This document shows, piece by piece, positions 16,857-25,726 of a stretch of 64,000 nucleotides of DNA (its first letter is position 1; each line of letters begins with the position of its first letter). The stretch lies in the NCBI GenBank assembly GCA_029263395.1, contig JAJCXO010000229.1:57276-121275 (forward strand). Reading direction: 5' to 3'. The stretch comes from Acidobacteriota bacterium (GTDB lineage Bacteria; Acidobacteriota; Thermoanaerobaculia; Multivoradales; J023). A program made the position numbers and the translations under genes. The notes under the pieces were generated by a model. It did no database searches and was not told where the DNA came from. It worked only from the letters and a program-made list of their open reading frames with translations.

Positions 16857-17158
16857 CTTCTGTTCCTATTGGGTTTGAATTTCAAGAGAGCGGCACCCAG
16901 CGCACCGAGTGCCAACTTTCTATCGAGATTTGTCAACGACATCTTCAGGGACGAGAAGATCGTATGCTCGTCTCGAGCCCGGCCTAGCCCAGACTTCTCA
17001 CCAACTCCGTTGCGAGAGGTCCTTGGATGGCTGGAGATACAAGGCTTGCGGCTTCGGAGCTACGAATGCATGGCCAACGCGGATGGAGCTGGCAACACCC
17101 TCGAATGTTCCCTATTCTGTCGATCGGGCGTGTCTCACTGAGCTGCTAGGCTTCCACT
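16857..17158. other. Spacer before the amine oxidase gene
   Basis: These 302 bases hold no gene I can support. Open frames on the plus strand (from 16869 and 16909) lack ribosome binding sites and recognisable sequence. No clear terminator follows the outer-membrane protein gene and no clear promoter precedes the amine oxidase. Confidence 0.6.
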
Positions 17159-18289
17159 ATGAAAACAGATGTTTTGATCATTGGCGGCGGTCTCAGCGGG
17201 CTGCATACAGCCTATTCTCTACACCGTGACACCTCGCCAGATACCGGCACTCACGTCACGCTGATCGAAGCTCGGAATCGACTCGGCGGCCGTATCCTGT
17301 CTCGGTCCGGCCCGAACTCCGACGGTTCTGCGTACGATCTTGGGCCAACTTGGTTCTGGCCTGGCCAACATCGAATGGAAGCCCTGGTCCGCACTTTGGA
17401 ACTCGAACGCGAGATCTTCGAACAACCGAGTGCTGGTGAAGCGCTCTATGAAAATGATAGTGGAGCGGTCCTCCGTGGGTTGGGCGGCGCCTCGATGGCC
17501 GGCTCCTACCGACTCGACGGCGGTCTCGCCAAGATCATCCGCGCCCTCGCCGAACAGCTTCCTGATGACACGGTACAGCTTCGAACCAGGGCCACCCACA
17601 TCACCCAACATGGCGATCGATTGCACACGACGATCCATCGTGACGGGCACGACTCGATCATCAATAGCGCCCGGATTGTGATCGCACTACCCCCTCGCCT
17701 GGCGGTCAATTCGATTTCGCTGTCGCCCGACCTGCCAACCCAGGCCCGCGACCTACTACAACACACCGCAACTTGGATGGCCGGGAGTGCAAAACTAGTG
17801 GCTCTTTACGACGAGCCTTTCTGGCGCAAGGATGGGCTCTCCGGCGATGCCATCAGTTACCGCGGACCGCTCGGCGAGATCCACGACGCGTCACCGCGCA
17901 CCAATGGGCCAGCAGCTTTGTTCGGTTTTGTTAGTGTGCCGCCGGATATTCGGAGGAATCAAGAGGACGCACTCAAAGAGGCCGCTCTTGCGCAGCTTGA
18001 AAAGTTGTTCGGTCACCAAGCTGCGCACCCCCGTGACGTCTACGTCAAAGATTGGGCCTTCGACAACTTGACTGCGACTGCGGCCGATCAAGAACCACAA
18101 ATCACTCATCCGGCCCCTTGGTCGGGCGCAGCACCCGAGATTTCTTGGGAAGGACGCCTGATGTGGTCTGGATCCGAAACCGCCGAAGGCGGACTCCGCA
18201 ACACCGGCTACCTGGAAGGCGCCCTCGAAGCCAGCGAGCGAACCGTCCATCAGCTTGCCAAGGACGGAGTCGGGTCAGCGCCAAGCTGA
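17159..18289 (+). CDS. FAD-dependent amine oxidase-like flavoprotein
   Basis: Flavoprotein of 376 residues. The N-terminal Rossmann motif is DVLIIGGGLSGLHTAYSL, the family's second ADP-binding motif is LIEARNRLGGRI, and YDLGPTWFWPGQHRM follows. The C-terminus has the FAD-contact stretch GRLMWSGSETAEGG followed by GYLEGALEASERT, as in flavin monoamine oxidases. It probably oxidises an amine, giving an aldehyde, ammonia and hydrogen peroxide, but the substrate is not predictable. It is shorter than typical monoamine oxidases (about 450). No signal peptide; probably cytoplasmic. It is monocistronic and ends convergently with the minus-strand gene at 18315. Confidence 0.88.
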   Translation: MKTDVLIIGGGLSGLHTAYSLHRDTSPDTGTHVTLIEARNRLGGRILSRSGPNSDGSAYDLGPTWFWPGQHRMEALVRTLELEREIFEQPSAGEALYENDSGAVLRGLGGASMAGSYRLDGGLAKIIRALAEQLPDDTVQLRTRATHITQHGDRLHTTIHRDGHDSIINSARIVIALPPRLAVNSISLSPDLPTQARDLLQHTATWMAGSAKLVALYDEPFWRKDGLSGDAISYRGPLGEIHDASPRTNGPAALFGFVSVPPDIRRNQEDALKEAALAQLEKLFGHQAAHPRDVYVKDWAFDNLTATAADQEPQITHPAPWSGAAPEISWEGRLMWSGSETAEGGLRNTGYLEGALEASERTVHQLAKDGVGSAPS

Positions 18290-18314
18290 AGCAACAACGA
18301 GCCAGCTTCGGTCA

Positions 18315-20153
18315 TTAAGCACTGGGCAGAACGATACGGGACTTCAATACCACCGACTCGCCCACTGCGGGCAGGTCGAAAAGAACGTAGACCCCGTCGA
18401 GCCATCGCACCCATCGCAGGCTGGGATCTTCGAGCAACTGGGCAAAGCGAAAACTCACCGCCATCGGTCTGCCCTCTTCGACGGTGAGTATCTCGATCGT
18501 TAGATCGGTGAGCTCGATCCGGTCACCAACCTCGAAAGGATCCGACTCGACGTCGCGAAAAAGATGATCGAGCATCTGGAAGGCGTAGGCGGGAGAAGCC
18601 TTGGGAACACTCACACCAGGAGGCGGGGTGCCGACAGGAGGTAGGTAACCGACCAAGGGATGTAAGGAAAGGGTGTGCTCGTCGACCCGTTCAACGGTGA
18701 TCGAGAAGATGCTGGAGCCCAAGATCAAACACCTAGCTGGCACACGGACACCCTTTAGGGCTTGTAATACTGGACCAAAGGACGACACGAACGCCGTTGG
18801 CGTATTGACGATCACCAGACGCTGATCGGCGACCTGTTCGTCCCGCGGCAAGCTGTCCGCCGCCTGCTCGATGATCGAGCCGATCGCCCGAATATTGATC
18901 ACTGCCCCCCAAATACTGAGTGGTGCGATACCGACATGTACCAGCAGAAGGAAGGCGACCGCGCCACGTGCCGGCCAACGCCAACAACTCGTTTCACGGG
19001 CGATACTCCAGAGGTCGATCATCAGTTGAGCGATCAACCCGATACCGCCGATACTGGCCATCAATAACAACCGATTCGCCGGAAATGTTGCACAGGCCGG
19101 GAGCAACGACAGCACCATGCCGAGAGCGAAGAAGCGGGCGGTGTTCGAAGTCCTCAGCCTGGCCCAGACGGCAAGGGCGAACAAGCTTGCCAAGGCGACC
19201 GACAACCACCAGACCACGGGTTGCATTGAACGGACGAACATCAAGTTGATCTCGGCCGGCGGCCAAGCAAGCAGGCCCCGCAGCAAGGACGGCACCCGAT
19301 CGATCGCAGCGGCGGCGAAAGCTAGAGGCGAAGTACCAGGGTCGATATAGACCCCAGAACCGGCAGCACCATGGCCGAGCAACTTGTACGTCAGCCACCA
19401 GACGATACCGGTCGCCGCGGCGGGAACCAAAGCCAACAAGCGGCGACGTAGTGGCCCTCGATCGAGGAATAGAGCATAAGCCAACAGGTAGGCTCCGATG
19501 GAGACAGCACCTTCGTTGGACAAAAGCCCGCATACCATCAACACCGGGGTCCATACTGCACCGGGACGCCAACCGTCGCTGCGCCAGCGGTCGTAGCTGC
19601 TGATCGCCAGTATGGCAAACACTGCCGCAATCATCGCGTTGCGATTAGCCACCCAAATAGAGGCCCAGCCGTGTACGTCATCGAGAGCAAAAAGCAGCGC
19701 GGCCAACCCGGCCAAGACCGGGTTCGGCAACAGACGGCGATAAAAACCTGTGGCCGCCACCACTCCGAGCGCGAGCCAAGCCATGGAGTGGACATGCATC
19801 ATGAACGGCGCATCGGGCCACAGCAAATAGTCCAATCCATGGGTAAGGCCGGTCAGCGGCCGCCACAGATTCAGTCGTAAATCAGGCGCTGACCACCAAG
19901 GCCACAAGCCGGCATCAACCGCAGGAAAGTTCTCGTCCGGATTACCGTTGACGAACGAAAACATCTCGAGCGCCGAACGTTCGACCTCTGGAAAAGCATC
20001 AACACCCAGGATCGCAGCACGATGGACATGGTCGTCCACCTGCAAACCAAGCCACAGCGATGGAGCGCAAATCGCAACCGCCAAAACCGCCAGGTACAAC
20101 TCCAAGTTACGGCGGACAAGGAACCTCTGGAGACATCGGATGGCGGATCTCAA
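18315..20153 (-). CDS. Polytopic membrane protein, GT-C glycosyltransferase-like
   Basis: Integral membrane protein of 612 residues with about eleven hydrophobic segments in residues 20-430, then a soluble C-terminal region of about 170 residues. The first loop has VDDHVHRAAIL, an acidic pair after helix 1 as in GT-C enzymes that use lipid-linked sugars. I do not recognise a specific family. The open frame starts at a TTG (20153) since no ATG is available before the first helices; the true start is uncertain. It follows the NUDIX gene after a 114-base spacer with a dispersed repeat, and a second GT-C-like protein lies at 21002-22867, so both may act in envelope glycan assembly. Confidence 0.65.
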   Translation of the reverse strand: MRSAIRCLQRFLVRRNLELYLAVLAVAICAPSLWLGLQVDDHVHRAAILGVDAFPEVERSALEMFSFVNGNPDENFPAVDAGLWPWWSAPDLRLNLWRPLTGLTHGLDYLLWPDAPFMMHVHSMAWLALGVVAATGFYRRLLPNPVLAGLAALLFALDDVHGWASIWVANRNAMIAAVFAILAISSYDRWRSDGWRPGAVWTPVLMVCGLLSNEGAVSIGAYLLAYALFLDRGPLRRRLLALVPAAATGIVWWLTYKLLGHGAAGSGVYIDPGTSPLAFAAAAIDRVPSLLRGLLAWPPAEINLMFVRSMQPVVWWLSVALASLFALAVWARLRTSNTARFFALGMVLSLLPACATFPANRLLLMASIGGIGLIAQLMIDLWSIARETSCWRWPARGAVAFLLLVHVGIAPLSIWGAVINIRAIGSIIEQAADSLPRDEQVADQRLVIVNTPTAFVSSFGPVLQALKGVRVPARCLILGSSIFSITVERVDEHTLSLHPLVGYLPPVGTPPPGVSVPKASPAYAFQMLDHLFRDVESDPFEVGDRIELTDLTIEILTVEEGRPMAVSFRFAQLLEDPSLRWVRWLDGVYVLFDLPAVGESVVLKSRIVLPSA

Positions 20154-20202
20154 CTCAGCTGTTTCACCTTGGGATCGGAAGGTTGTCGAGCCGCGCCTAA
20201 GA

Positions 20203-20250
20203 CGCTGAGGCGAGTTATGCAGCTGCGAGTGCAGTCCACAGGGGCGACCG
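20203..20250 (-). repeat. 49-bp intergenic repeat, copy 2 (inverted)
   Basis: Reverse complement of this 48-base stretch aligns to 2545-2593 with one gap and about seven mismatches. It starts 18 bases after the NUDIX stop codon, in that gene's orientation, just as copy 1 follows cheB. Sequence outside the block is unrelated at the two sites. Confidence 0.6.
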
Positions 20251-20267
20251 TCCGACCGACGTTATAG

Positions 20268-20867
20268 CTAGTTGGGAGGTCCCTCCACCTGCTCCATTCC
20301 AAGCCGCTGTAGGAGATTCTGCAAGATACGGGCAGTCAAACCCCAGACCTGCCGGCTCCCGAAGTGATAAATCCGCAACTCCCGTTCCTGACCGTCAAAC
20401 AGCACGACACGGTCTTCGACCGCCGTCGGATTGGCGATGACGCTGAGCGGCACGGCAAAAATATCCTCGATTTCATCTTCGTTGGGACGCGTCTCGGCGG
20501 GGAAAGGTACCGCACCTACACAAGGCACAATACGAAAGCCGCTCGGCGTCTGCGCTTCGTCGAGAGCCCCGAGTTGCAGAATCTTCCCGCGATCGATACC
20601 AATCTCTTCTTCGGTTTCGCGGACCGCGGCATCCCAGGGCTCTTCGCCAGGATCGAGACTGCCGCCGGGAAACGCGATCTGCCCCTTGTGATGCGGTAAG
20701 TTCTCGGTGCGTAGAGTCAAGATTGTCCACAGCTCACCGGCATCGACATAAAGCGGTACCAGCACCGCTGCTTGGCGAGCATCGGTCGGCGGCAAGCGGC
20801 GGCCAGGCGGTGAGTTCAAGCGGCCTCTGACTTCAATGATCCAACTGGTTAGTTGCTGGTCTGTCAT
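20268..20867 (-). CDS. NUDIX hydrolase, CoA pyrophosphatase (NudL-like)
   Basis: Hydrolase of 199 residues. The Nudix box is complete: GGSLDPGEEPWDAAVRETEE plus EIGI, fitting GX5EX7REUXEEXGU. The preceding LPHHKGQIAFPGG is the signature of the CoA-pyrophosphatase subgroup (NudL/NUDT7-like), which cleaves coenzyme A and its derivatives to 3',5'-ADP and phosphopantetheine in a metal-dependent reaction. The ATG at 20867 fits the family N-terminus. It belongs to a minus-strand run of envelope and housekeeping genes; a 134-base spacer with a 15-bp tandem repeat separates it from the upstream gene. Confidence 0.9.
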   Translation of the reverse strand: MTDQQLTSWIIEVRGRLNSPPGRRLPPTDARQAAVLVPLYVDAGELWTILTLRTENLPHHKGQIAFPGGSLDPGEEPWDAAVRETEEEIGIDRGKILQLGALDEAQTPSGFRIVPCVGAVPFPAETRPNEDEIEDIFAVPLSVIANPTAVEDRVVLFDGQERELRIYHFGSRQVWGLTARILQNLLQRLGMEQVEGPPN

Positions 20868-20934
20868 GGGTTCTCCCAGTGCTGGCGCACGAAATAGCTT
20901 CTCTAAAAGCCCAACGGATCGTGCTCGCGATATC

Positions 20935-20994
20935 TTGGATCTACAGGTTTTGGATGTACAGCTCTTGGATCTACAGGTCTCGGGTCTACAGGTC
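20935..20994. repeat. Four 15-bp tandem repeats between genes
   Basis: Four head-to-tail 15-bp units lie between the GT-C gene stop (21002) and the NUDIX start (20867). Units 1 and 3 are TTGGATCTACAGGTT and TTGGATCTACAGGTC; units 2 and 4 carry two or three changes. The array is outside any credible gene and may vary in copy number. Confidence 0.8.
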
Positions 20995-21001
20995 TCTCGG
21001 G

Positions 21002-22867
21002 TTACGGAGCCTCGAACTGCTCGCCGACCAACTGAAAGCCGAGAGATCGCCCCGCGCCGTTCTTCGATGTGTCAGTCTGTTGACTATCAGGGGCGATGTC
21101 GAGGGTCAGGCGATACAACCACTGGGGCTGTGGGCTCCACCACATGGGATGACGCCGCCACCAGTTGTGAGGCTCAATACGGAACGAGATGCCTCCTGAA
21201 GCCTGCAGCACACGCTCCGCAAGCTGCCCCCCCGACACTCGGATCTCTCCTGGGGCATCTTGTCCGAAATCGAAACGCAGCACATCCAAGGGTTGCATCG
21301 AGCCGATCAACAGATCCAGCGACCCCGAAGCATCAAAAAACAGGCGCCCACGCAGAGTCTCAGCCCAACCATGGGGATTGAGAAACTTGACCATCAAGCC
21401 GTTGTGATCGGCCATATCACCAGCGGGCATCCAACGTTGACTGGTTTCGTAGGGCAGCAGGTGTTGTGCCACTGAGGTGACGTGGCGATATCCCTGGTCG
21501 CCCGTGATCGGGTACTGCCATGGGGAAAACCACAGTCGCCACAGAAATGGCGCCGCTAAGAGCAACGTCGCTACCGCAGCTAGCTGTGCCTTCCGACCGG
21601 TTGCCGCCATCAGAGTCCACATCGCGCCGTAGACCGGCAAAAACCATCGATTGGCAACCGCACCCTCACCGCCATAAATGTTGAACGGATGTAACACCAC
21701 AATTCCGATGCCCCAGCCGATCGCGGCGAGGACCAACGGTCGACGCTGACCGGCCCGCGACGTTGCAGCGAGGAGCAGTAACGGTGCGAAGTAAGGCAAC
21801 AGGCCGACTGAACGCCCAAGGATCAGGTAGATCAAGTCCCAACCCCAGAGCCTGAGATCCACTCCCCAGGCAAACCGTGGAGCTTCGTCCCAATACATGG
21901 CACTCAATCGTCGCACAGTCTGCTGCCACTCACCGGCAGTGAAATCGACCAGCGGGAAACCGGTCTCGGGAGTGAACCGAAAGTGGGTAGCGCCAAGGAT
22001 CTCTGGACCACCACCAACCCACCAACCGACGATGAACTGCGCCACGTAGCCCAGTAGGAAACCAAGGACCAACGCAGGGCGCAACGTCGTCGCTCTGTGC
22101 CCGCCAACAAACAAGGCAGCACCAAGAAGCACCAAATAAAGCGGCTCAGTAGCAATAGGGATCGCCAATAAGATTCCAGCAATCAACCATCGCTGCGAAG
22201 CTGTCGACAACGCCGTTGATTCACGGCTGCGTTTGCTTTTGGCATGGCCTGTGCCGCTCTTTGGATTCCGTCGAGGAGACACCGCCATCACATCGCCATC
22301 AGAATCGCCCGCTATCAAGCAGAAAGCACACAGCGTCACAGCAAACAGGAAAAGATCACCCGTCGCCAGAAAGACGTAGGCAAAAAGTACCGAACCGAAA
22401 ATCAAAACAACAACCCACAACGCACTCCAAGGCCCGATCTGCCGAGCGAAGGTGCGCGCCGCAAAAGCACTCACCAAACTCAACAACAGCGCATTGGCAA
22501 ACGCAAAGCCATGCCCTGGCCAGACCTTGATGAACGGTGCCAGGTAAAGAGCATAGGGAAAGGGCCGGTCGAAGGTGATCCGGCGTCCTTCATTGGCGGA
22601 CACCAGAGATAGATCGGTGGGATTGCCGGTGTCCAGCAGCATCCTGTCGTAATCGACTCGGGTATAGGCGAGATCAAAATCCTCGGCCAGGCTTCTCGCC
22701 TGCATCAGATAGGTGGCTTCGCCCGCCAGGTATCCAGGCCAGCCAGCTCGATCGTAAAACAACGAACTGATCAGCAGGGCGGCTAGTAACGACGCCAGTA
22801 AGGCCCAAGCACCACGTTCGATCGCCGCACGCGGTATGGTCGAACCGTCTACAGTTGGTGCCGCCAA
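21002..22867 (-). CDS. Polytopic GT-C (GT39-like) membrane protein
   Basis: Integral membrane protein of 621 residues. The first helix (WALLASLLAALLISSLFY) is followed by an extracytoplasmic loop, GWPGYLAGEATYLMQARSLAE, typical of GT39-like glycosyltransferases where an acidic residue helps catalysis. About ten more helices follow to residue 480, then a soluble C-terminal beta-rich part. The frame opens at a TTG (22867), ten bases after the upstream glycosyltransferase stop; no ATG lies near, so this or a nearby codon must be used. Together with the adjacent GT4 enzyme it suggests synthesis of a cell-surface glycan. Donor and acceptor cannot be predicted. Confidence 0.68.
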   Translation of the reverse strand: MAAPTVDGSTIPRAAIERGAWALLASLLAALLISSLFYDRAGWPGYLAGEATYLMQARSLAEDFDLAYTRVDYDRMLLDTGNPTDLSLVSANEGRRITFDRPFPYALYLAPFIKVWPGHGFAFANALLLSLVSAFAARTFARQIGPWSALWVVVLIFGSVLFAYVFLATGDLFLFAVTLCAFCLIAGDSDGDVMAVSPRRNPKSGTGHAKSKRSRESTALSTASQRWLIAGILLAIPIATEPLYLVLLGAALFVGGHRATTLRPALVLGFLLGYVAQFIVGWWVGGGPEILGATHFRFTPETGFPLVDFTAGEWQQTVRRLSAMYWDEAPRFAWGVDLRLWGWDLIYLILGRSVGLLPYFAPLLLLAATSRAGQRRPLVLAAIGWGIGIVVLHPFNIYGGEGAVANRWFLPVYGAMWTLMAATGRKAQLAAVATLLLAAPFLWRLWFSPWQYPITGDQGYRHVTSVAQHLLPYETSQRWMPAGDMADHNGLMVKFLNPHGWAETLRGRLFFDASGSLDLLIGSMQPLDVLRFDFGQDAPGEIRVSGGQLAERVLQASGGISFRIEPHNWWRRHPMWWSPQPQWLYRLTLDIAPDSQQTDTSKNGAGRSLGFQLVGEQFEAP

Positions 22868-22876
22868 CGTCGGGTC

Positions 22877-24469
22877 CTAAATCTCAGCGTCCCAGACCGG
22901 TCCGCCGAGGTCTGGAAAGCTAGTAAAACCCAAAACATGCGGCAAAACGCGCAGGCGCACCGGCCCGAGCGGCCGACGCAGCGCAAAATCGAAAACGAAT
23001 TCTTCCCCTGGATCAAGATCGACCGGCAAGCCGATCCAACGATGATCGGCCCTCAAGTTCTGACCGTTCACCAAGACTTGTACTTCGATCGCAACCCCAC
23101 CATTGAGGCGTTCGCCCGCTAACCACCGGGCCACACTGCGATTAGCGAAACGAATGCGGAGCTTTCGTCGCTCGCCAGCCGCCCAGGGTACCTCGGCACC
23201 CTGCACTTCGAGTTCTCCGGGTAAGTCTTTCCAGGCCATGCTGGTCGGGGGAGCCGGGTCCGCTGCGCCGAGCCGTCGCACCGGTTGATCACGCCATTGC
23301 TCACACGCATCGACGACCGCCTGCGCGGCGGCTTCAGGGCGGTGGTTCTCAGCGACATGACGGCGAGCGGCTTCACCGAGCTCGATCAAACGGGCAGGGT
23401 CACTCAATAAGCCAGCCAACTCGCGGATCAACACTTCGGATTCGCCTTCTCCCACCGGGACCTTGACCACTCCATGGTCCGGAAGCTCTGCCGACTGTGC
23501 ATAGTCAGATACTACCGCTGGTCGCCCGATCGCCAGAATACGCAGCAACGAAGCTGAGGTCTCACCGGCAGTGGGATACCGCAAATTTAGGCAAACATCA
23601 GCAGCAGCAATCGCCGCTTCGAATTGATCAAAGGGTAAAAAGCCTAGAAGGTGAACCCGATCACTCACCCCGGCCTCGGCAGCTTTCTTCTCGAGTTCGA
23701 GAATCGACGCTACCTCACCCGCTACCATCAGATGAACCCCTGCCAATTCAGGCGACGCCAAGGTCGAAATCACCACGTCCGTGCGCTTCATCGGGGTCTG
23801 GAAACCAAATGAGCCGAGCAACGGTTTGTCGAGCGGCAATCCATGCTGGCGGCGAAACTCACGGCCAGCGGCCGCGTCAGCCTGCGAGCCGAGCGGCACA
23901 CCCATGGGAATCGATCGCACGCGTAACTCGGGAATCTCTTCCGACAACCATTCCGCCGCCCAATCGCTATGCAACAAAATCCCATGCTGGCGGGTGACCA
24001 AGGTACGGTGGGCTGGCAAAGCAAACTGTGACGCCATTCCCGACCCACCAGGCCAACGCATCGGCATGGCTGCCGCCTCGCCGATCCAACCATGGTCCCG
24101 TAGCAGCTGCCCACGGTAAGCGTCGAAGTCTCCGAGCTTGACTGTACGCTCGATCAGGAAGTGATGCAGCACCAGATCATGTAACGTCAAAATACCGGGT
24201 CGATGCATGGCCAAGTCATACACTTCGCCGTGGTACTGATTGTTTCCCATCTGGTAAACCGGCAGGCGACCGTTCTCGCCCAAGCGATCAGGCTCCACCC
24301 ATGGCCAGCGCGCCTCGGTATCCGGTGCCACTTCCTGCCCTTGCAGCCGCACGAGACGCAAGTCGCACAGCTCCGCCAAGTGTGGCAGCAAGTCGGCACT
24401 GTAGTCCGCAATGCCTGAACGAACCGGCGGCAACGGCGACACAAAGTCGATCGCCAAAGAGCTACTCAC
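22877..24469 (-). CDS. Glycosyltransferase with GT-B fold (family 4-like)
   Basis: Cytoplasmic or membrane-associated glycosyltransferase of 530 residues. The N-terminal domain starts IDFVSPLPPVRSGIADYSADL, the acceptor-side loop of GT4 enzymes. The C-terminal donor-binding domain has LLGSFGFQTPMKRTDVVI, RVHLLGFLPFDQFEAAIAAADV and a final E-x7-E region, AGETSASLLRILAIGRPAV. A beta-rich tail of about 120 residues after residue 405 is not part of the catalytic fold and may bind glycan. The GTG start overlaps the prfB stop by eight bases, so translation is coupled to the release factor gene. Confidence 0.85.
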   Translation of the reverse strand: MSSSLAIDFVSPLPPVRSGIADYSADLLPHLAELCDLRLVRLQGQEVAPDTEARWPWVEPDRLGENGRLPVYQMGNNQYHGEVYDLAMHRPGILTLHDLVLHHFLIERTVKLGDFDAYRGQLLRDHGWIGEAAAMPMRWPGGSGMASQFALPAHRTLVTRQHGILLHSDWAAEWLSEEIPELRVRSIPMGVPLGSQADAAAGREFRRQHGLPLDKPLLGSFGFQTPMKRTDVVISTLASPELAGVHLMVAGEVASILELEKKAAEAGVSDRVHLLGFLPFDQFEAAIAAADVCLNLRYPTAGETSASLLRILAIGRPAVVSDYAQSAELPDHGVVKVPVGEGESEVLIRELAGLLSDPARLIELGEAARRHVAENHRPEAAAQAVVDACEQWRDQPVRRLGAADPAPPTSMAWKDLPGELEVQGAEVPWAAGERRKLRIRFANRSVARWLAGERLNGGVAIEVQVLVNGQNLRADHRWIGLPVDLDPGEEFVFDFALRRPLGPVRLRVLPHVLGFTSFPDLGGPVWDAEI

Positions 24470-25563
24470 GCGTTTTCATGCCTTCCCGTAGCCAGGATTC
24501 GATAAACACGTCGAGGCCACCATCGAGCACCGAGTCGGTATCCCCAACTTCAACTTTGGTGCGATGGTCTTTCACCATCCGATAGGGGTGGAGGACGTAG
24601 GAACGAATCTGACTGCCCCAAGCAATTTCCATCTTGGCATCTTCGCGCTTGGCCTGTTCCTCAGCCCGCTTCTTCATCTCGAGATCGTAGAGCCGGGAGC
24701 GCATCACCTTCATCGCCGTGGCGCGGTTCTTGATCTGGCTGCGCTCATTCTGACAGCTGACGACGATACCGGTTGGGAGGTGAGTCATACGCACTGCAGA
24801 ATCGGTCCGATTGACATGTTGTCCACCGGCGCCGGACGAACGGAACGTATCGATCCGCAAGTCTTTGTCGAGAATCTCGATCTCAACCGTGTCATCGATC
24901 TCCGGGTAGACGTCCACCGAGGCAAACGAAGTGTGGCGTCGACTAGCGGCGTCATAGGGGCTGATTCGTACTAGCCGATGGACGCCGCGCTCGCCCTGGA
25001 GATAACCGTAGGCGTACTCGCCACGCACCGCAAAGGTTGCACTCTTGAGACCCGCTTCCTCACCGTCCTGGCGTTCGATCAAGTCGATCTCGAAGCCGTG
25101 GGCCTCGCAATACCGCAGATACATGCGCAGTAGCATCTCTGCCCAGTCCTGGGACTCCGTGCCGCCAGCTCCCGGGTGGATCGAGACTAGAGCATTCAAA
25201 GCGTCTTCAGGGCTCGACAACATGAGCTGGAGCTCCAGCTTGCCAAGCTGGTCCTCCAACTGCTCGACAAACGTCACAGCTTCGTCGTCAACCTCTCCTT
25301 CAGCAAGCAGCTCACGCCAGCCGGCGAGATCGTCAGCGTCGCGGTGCAGTTGCAACAAGGTGTCGCGCTGGCGCTCCACGCCGCGCCGCTTACGCAACAA
25401 CGGAGCGCTCTTTTTGGGATCGTCCCAGAAGTTGGGCGCCTCCATCTCGCGATCGAGATCCGCCAACTCTTGCTCTACGTTGGAGCGGTCAAAGATACCC
25501 CCGGAGGTGTGTGAGCTGGGCTTCTAAACGATCGAATCGTTCTGAGAAATTTTGCGGAATCAT
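24462..25563 (-). CDS. prfB: Peptide chain release factor 2 (programmed +1 frameshift)
   Basis: Recognises UGA and UAA stop codons and releases the peptide. The short first frame starts at ATG 25563 (AAGGA upstream) and encodes MIPQNFSERFDRLEAQLTHL then RGYL before an in-frame TGA; a +1 shift at CTT-TGA-C leads into DRSNVEQELADLDREME and the rest of RF2. Total about 358 codons, the normal length. Domain 3 has the catalytic GGQ in SGAGGQHVNRTDSAVRMTH. The stop-codon recognition tripeptide is SPY (VRISPYDAASRRHTSF) rather than the usual SPF. The last eight bases overlap the downstream glycosyltransferase start. Confidence 0.95.
25488..25506 (-). promoter_or_regulatory. prfB programmed frameshift signal
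   Basis: On the minus strand the sequence reads CCGGGGGTATCTTTGAC: a G-rich Shine-Dalgarno-like stretch, a three-base spacer, the slippery CTT codon and the in-frame TGA (25489-25491) followed by C. This is the known autoregulatory site at which low RF2 activity lets the ribosome slip +1. The zero-frame peptide is 24 codons long, matching the family. Confidence 0.93.
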
Positions 25564-25726
25564 TGCGATTGGTCCTTCAAAAAACTTAACTTCGAGAACT
25601 ATTGACTTTGGGCGCCGAAGCAATTTTCGGCAGCGATCGGCATTCTACTCGTCGTGGTTGGATTGTTGCTACCACGAGTGTGGTCTCAAGAAGAAGGCGG
25701 TCTCTCAGCTGCTGAGTGAGCAAATC

